Of a DNA stretch of 9,335 nucleotides, positions 6,291-9,335 are shown piece by piece. The translations under genes and the position numbers were made by a program. How positions within the stretch are numbered: the first letter of the stretch is position 1; each line of letters opens with the position of its first letter. The DNA comes from an archaeon. Lineage in GTDB: Archaea > Asgardarchaeota > Hermodarchaeia > Hermodarchaeales > Hermodarchaeaceae. The DNA lies in contig JABXGV010000052.1 in the NCBI GenBank assembly GCA_016550485.1, forward strand, positions 1-9,335. The letters are read 5' to 3'. The notes below the pieces were generated by a model. The model searched no databases and was not told the origin of the DNA. It saw only the letters and a list, made by a program, of their open reading frames with translations.

Positions 6291-7454
6291 GTGAAAATAC
6301 TAATAGTAGTCGAATCACATTCAAGCCGTGCTGGTGGAGGCCCAATTTATTGGGCAGAACTTAGTAGCAGACTGATTCACCGAGGACATGATGTTGTAAT
6401 ACTAAGTGGCATCGAGCCGGGGGCCCCATTTGCTTCGCCGAATACCATTGGCTTCTTTTCAGTACGGCCAGACCTTCGACGGAGGACACCACGTACATTA
6501 TTGAGCCGCTTATTCTTTTCTCTCCGTTTTAATCCCGCAGTCAGAGCTTTCGCTAGAAAGTGGAAACCCGACATTATCCATACTGTTCCTCCTATTGCCT
6601 CAGAAGCCGCCTTGGGAGCTGGTAAGACAATTGGCGCTCCAGTAGTAGCCTCAGTCTTGTCTCATGTAGAGGCTCAATGGAAGACTTTGGAGCCCCACCC
6701 TTTTCGCTCTGCTATATTCCACTTGTTGGAGCGGCGTGCCATCCAGCGCCCATTCAGTAAAATAATTTGTATAACCAAGCACTCCCGAAAAGTATTGCTA
6801 GCAGAGGGAGTACCACCAGAGCGCGTGGTGTATGTACCTCATGCAGTAGATACAGAAAAGTTCAACCCCAAGGTCAAACCCCTATTCCGTGACCGTTTAG
6901 AACTTGGAGAGAACTCTTTTGTTATTGGTTACGCTGGCACACTTACGAAAGATAAAGGCATTGATCAATTGATTCGGAGCTTGGCTTTGCTCAAGCATCG
7001 CCAGAACCTCCACCTTATCCTTGCAGGAGTTGGAGAAGACCGACTATATTTTGAGCAACTTGTTTTGAGACTTGGTTTGCGAAATGTGACATTTCTAGGG
7101 GCTATCAGCCACGACACAATGCCAGCATTTATGTCGTCACTTGATTTGTACGCAGTTCCTTCTTACACAGAAACATTACCAACAACTGTATTAGAAGCAT
7201 TATCCACAGGAACTCCAGTTATAGCTTCAGCAGTAGGAGGGGTTGCAGACTTTTTACAGAATAAGATAGGTATTCTCATACAAACCCCCGAAGAAGGCGA
7301 AATTGCGCAAGCCATTGATGAATGGCTAGAGCGGCGTACTGAACTTAAACAGATGGGCAATTTAGGTCGAAGGCTTGTTTTAGAAAACCATTCATGGCAG
7401 AAAACTAGTATTCAAACAGAAGAAGTGTATAGACAGTGTCTGAAAGAGAACTAG
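6291..7454 (+). CDS. GT4 family (GT-B fold) glycosyltransferase
   Basis: The 387-residue protein transfers a sugar from a nucleotide- or lipid-linked donor to an acceptor; neither can be named from sequence. The N-terminal acceptor domain starts with MKILIVVESHSSRAGGGP, including the glycine-rich loop (15-17). The hinge is near VVYVPHAVDTEKFNP (179-193). The C-terminal donor domain has IGYAGTLTKDKGID (212-225) and an EX7E pair, Glu294 and Glu302, in a YTETLPTTVLEALSTGTPV block; these are GT4 hallmarks. No membrane segment or signal peptide is seen, so it probably works at the cytoplasmic face of the membrane. GTG 6291 is the start, with GGTGA at 6279-6283 seven nt upstream. It is divergent from FKBP and convergent with another GT4 gene 8 nt away. 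A role in surface glycan, glycolipid or N-glycan assembly fits the neighbours. Confidence 0.93.
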   Translation: MKILIVVESHSSRAGGGPIYWAELSSRLIHRGHDVVILSGIEPGAPFASPNTIGFFSVRPDLRRRTPRTLLSRLFFSLRFNPAVRAFARKWKPDIIHTVPPIASEAALGAGKTIGAPVVASVLSHVEAQWKTLEPHPFRSAIFHLLERRAIQRPFSKIICITKHSRKVLLAEGVPPERVVYVPHAVDTEKFNPKVKPLFRDRLELGENSFVIGYAGTLTKDKGIDQLIRSLALLKHRQNLHLILAGVGEDRLYFEQLVLRLGLRNVTFLGAISHDTMPAFMSSLDLYAVPSYTETLPTTVLEALSTGTPVIASAVGGVADFLQNKIGILIQTPEEGEIAQAIDEWLERRTELKQMGNLGRRLVLENHSWQKTSIQTEEVYRQCLKEN

Positions 7455-7462
7455 TAACTGGT

Positions 7463-8632
7463 CTATTCTATCATCTCAAAATATAGGCTTTCCAATTGCC
7501 TCGTTGTGGGCTCTCGAGTGAATTTCCTCATTACTCGTTCTTGTGCTGCTTTGCCAATTTTGGAGCATAATTCAGCATCATTAATTAAACTCGAAATACG
7601 CTTCGCCAAAGGGACTGGGTCGTGGGGTGGTACTAGAAACCCGGTTTTACCGTGATTTACTACGTAAGGTATACCTCCAACATGAGTCGCAACGACTGGT
7701 TTTCCGCGAGCCATCGCTTCAAGTAAAACGATACCAAAGGCTTCAGACCTAGAACGAGAAGGAAGTACGAAAACATCACATGCAGAATATACATCACGTA
7801 AAAATTCACGAGAGACTTTACCTAGAAAACGGGTTGCATCCACGACACCCAGTTCCCTACTTAATCGCTGAAGGTGCGGATATTCTGGACCAGAGCCTAT
7901 TAAAACCAATTGAGTAGAAGGATTACGTTTGTGAACTAGACGAAACGCACGAAGAAGCGTTCGAAGCCCTTTATAAGGCACTAGCCGACCAACAAAGAGA
8001 AGAAAAGGAGAATCGGATGATATGCCTAGTTCTTTTCTTACGGTTAATGGCTTATCCAATGATTCCAGAAAGAAGGGGTCAACCACCGCTGGTATCACTG
8101 AGGTTTTTCCTCGATATCTCTCGAGGAACTCTGAGGTTTCAAGGTATAGAGGGGAAGTCACGATAAGGCGGCTAGCAACACCAGCTGCAAAGTGTCGAGC
8201 GAGCCAATAGATTTGTCCTAACCACTTGTGAAAGGAAGCGGGTTTTGGTACAAAATCACTTAGAAGAGCATCTGCATGATAAGTTATTGCGAGAGGAACA
8301 TTGAGAAGCCGACTAACCATAGCTGTAAGATCGACAGTCATAGGCGAGTTGATGTGTGCATGGATGATATCACAATCATCACGCATAAGAGCAGTGAATA
8401 AACCAGGCATAAAGGGATAGGAGAAAGGTCTGGCCACTGCACGGTATCGATGTATATGGATTCCCTGCCAGACTTCTTGATTGGGAGCACCAGGAGTGCG
8501 AGAGGTATAGACTCTGACAAGATGACCAGCGTCCACCAAACCCTTGGCCAGATTATAGGCATAGGTTTCGATGCCACCGACTACTGGTGGAAAGTTATGA
8601 ACGACCTGGGTGACGCACAGCTTTCGCTTCAA
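7463..8632 (-). CDS. GT4 family (GT-B fold) glycosyltransferase, second copy
   Basis: A 389-residue retaining glycosyltransferase of the GT4 type. The N-terminus KLCVTQVVHNFPPVVGGIE has the typical GGIE loop (19-22). DIIHAHINSP (88-97) and the ITYHAD segment (116-121) belong to the acceptor domain. The donor domain shows FVGRLVPYKG (213-222) with the expected Arg216 and Lys221, VLIGSGPE (243-250), and an EX7E pair, Glu297 and Glu305, within SEAFGIVLLEAMARGKPVV. The frame opens at GTG 8644, but that codon lies inside the GAGGTG ribosome site (8642-8647); TTG 8632, 9 nt downstream, gives MKRKLCVTQVV and is preferred. It is the last gene of a minus-strand cluster with two membrane-anchored proteins. 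It differs clearly from the GT4 protein at 6291-7454, so the pair is not a recent duplication. Confidence 0.92.
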   Translation of the reverse strand: MKRKLCVTQVVHNFPPVVGGIETYAYNLAKGLVDAGHLVRVYTSRTPGAPNQEVWQGIHIHRYRAVARPFSYPFMPGLFTALMRDDCDIIHAHINSPMTVDLTAMVSRLLNVPLAITYHADALLSDFVPKPASFHKWLGQIYWLARHFAAGVASRLIVTSPLYLETSEFLERYRGKTSVIPAVVDPFFLESLDKPLTVRKELGISSDSPFLLFVGRLVPYKGLRTLLRAFRLVHKRNPSTQLVLIGSGPEYPHLQRLSRELGVVDATRFLGKVSREFLRDVYSACDVFVLPSRSRSEAFGIVLLEAMARGKPVVATHVGGIPYVVNHGKTGFLVPPHDPVPLAKRISSLINDAELCSKIGKAAQERVMRKFTREPTTRQLESLYFEMIE

Positions 8633-8674
8633 CGAGCCATACACCTCATTTCTATTCTTGGAATGTTCACGAGT

Positions 8675-9157
8675 TTAACTCGCTGTTACATTCAGGGGTA
8701 GATGAACCCAAATACCGGTGTAATCTATTCTATCTGTGGCAACATCGTAACGCCATAACTCGAATGTTAGCCGGAAGTTGATGCCAAGTGTAGTCATGTT
8801 CAACTGAGTAGAGAATAACCACCTGTCTCCGTGAAGGAGTATTCGTTCGTATTCCTGAATGAGAGGCGCTGGAGAGGGATTGATGTCATTTGCCAGCGTG
8901 GTGGGAGAGGCAAGTTTCACGTATACATAGAAGTATTGAACCACGTTCATTTGGTTCTCAACTTCTACATAGAGGGTGATGTTGCTATTTTGAGTAATAT
9001 TGGTTGGATAGTTTGTCTGTTGGTTTTCGTCAAAGATACTTAGTATAGGCGTTAGCTCCCGTGGAGGTAGTAACCAGAGCGAAATAAGAAGTGTGCTCGT
9101 CGAAATGACGATACAAATCATTAGAATCGTTAGAATAGTTTGTCCATGTTTACTCAT
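8675..9157 (-). CDS. Small membrane-anchored protein with DUF1616-like extracellular domain
   Basis: The 160 residues comprise one N-terminal membrane segment (about 8-30, from ILTILMICIVISTSTLLISL) and an outside domain of about 130 residues. That domain resembles the soluble part of DUF1616 proteins: ILSIFDENQQTNYPTN, then NSNITLYVEVENQ, GDRWLFSTQLNMT and ELWRYDVA, predicted as a beta sandwich. The match is by pattern recognition only. Four N-glycosylation sequons lie in the outside domain (Asn53, Asn59, Asn120, Asn156), consistent with a surface glycoprotein. There is no cleavage site or C-terminal anchor, so it is probably an N-terminally anchored membrane protein. ATG 9157 has GGAGG 12 nt upstream. 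Its start overlaps the end of the upstream gene by 8 bp, and the GT4 gene follows within about 45 nt, so the three are probably one operon. Function is unknown. Confidence 0.8.
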   Translation of the reverse strand: MSKHGQTILTILMICIVISTSTLLISLWLLPPRELTPILSIFDENQQTNYPTNITQNSNITLYVEVENQMNVVQYFYVYVKLASPTTLANDINPSPAPLIQEYERILLHGDRWLFSTQLNMTTLGINFRLTFELWRYDVATDRIDYTGIWVHLPLNVTAS

Positions 9158-9335
9158 TGTCGCTTTCTTCCTCCCTTGGAAGACGAATTTCCATACCTAG
9201 GAGCCTTCTTGTTTGCTGCTGTCTATGTTTTTGCCACCGTGTTATTAGAAAATACGTTACAATGACAGCCGTTACAATGACAATGCCAATAAGAAGAAGG
9301 TGTATCAGGGAGCTTGTAAGAGTAAGAGCCAGACG
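9150..9335 (-). CDS. C-terminal end of a membrane protein, 5' part beyond the window
   Basis: The minus-strand frame is open from the right edge to TAA at 9150-9152, giving 61 residues. It begins RLALTLTSSL, continues as one strongly hydrophobic segment (about 8-31, with LLLIGIVIVTAVIVTYFL), and then becomes basic (TRWQKHRQQQTRR) before an acidic tail ending EEESDNE. By the positive-inside rule the last helix would leave its tail in the cytoplasm, placing whatever precedes it outside. The stop overlaps the ATG of the 160-residue gene by 8 bp, which suggests translational coupling. What the rest of the protein is cannot be told; a large surface protein with a C-terminal anchor or a multi-spanning protein would both fit. 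Confidence 0.75.
   Translation of the reverse strand, partial: RLALTLTSSLIHLLLIGIVIVTAVIVTYFLITRWQKHRQQQTRRLLGMEIRLPREEESDNE

Noticed and set aside
7195..7203. Further GCATTA half-site inside the first GT4 gene
   Set aside because: It has no partner arm at the 4-nt spacing, so it is most likely chance.
8338..8701. Open frames of about 80 codons on both strands near the start of the second GT4 gene
   Set aside because: They are out-of-frame shadows of the GT4 coding sequence, which has strong family motifs throughout.
9154..9335. Possible 4-bp ATGA overlap between the last two genes at the right edge
   Set aside because: The frame ending in that TGA contains a TAG at 9223-9225; the hydrophobic frame that stays open to the edge ends at TAA 9150-9152 instead.
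1..9335. CRISPR arrays, transposons, tRNA or rRNA genes
   Set aside because: No regularly spaced long repeats, transposase motifs, terminal inverted repeats or cloverleaf-like sequences were seen on either strand.

Overview
The window is archaeal chromosomal DNA. The clearest markers are a full-length KH/metallo-beta-lactamase/beta-CASP ribonuclease of the aCPSF1 (FttA) type, a UPF0179 family protein, a long archaeal SlyD-like FKBP prolyl isomerase, archaeal TATA-like elements, and Shine-Dalgarno cores of the GGTGA/GAGGT kind. Base composition looks moderate (low to mid forties percent GC by eye). The lineage cannot be fixed from this sequence; several uncultured archaeal phyla would fit. There are nine protein genes, two of them cut by the window edges. 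I saw no tRNA, rRNA, CRISPR array or insertion sequence.

Region 1 (1-2600, minus strand) reads as one operon: a ribbon-helix-helix DNA-binding protein, then ATP sulfurylase (sat), then an alkaline-phosphatase-superfamily phosphodiesterase that runs off the left edge. Gaps are 12 and 15 nt. Immediately upstream of the regulator lie two copies of the perfect dyad TAATGC-N4-GCATTA, centred exactly 20 bp apart and abutting a TATA-like box. This looks like an autoregulatory operator for a sulfate-activation operon and is the most interesting signal in the window.

Region 2 (2652-5372) holds aCPSF1 on the minus strand and, divergent from it across a 360-bp gap, the cysteine-rich UPF0179 gene on the plus strand.

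Region 3 (5381-7454) holds the FKBP isomerase (minus) and a GT4 glycosyltransferase (plus). They diverge from a 118-bp gap with one nearly symmetrical TATA element that could serve both.

Region 4 (7463-9335, minus strand) is a surface-glycan-type cluster: the C-terminal end of a membrane protein, a small membrane-anchored protein with a DUF1616-like extracellular domain, and a second GT4 glycosyltransferase. The first two overlap by 8 bp. The two GT4 genes converge with only 8 nt between them, as do UPF0179 and FKBP, so transcription units are packed tail to tail.
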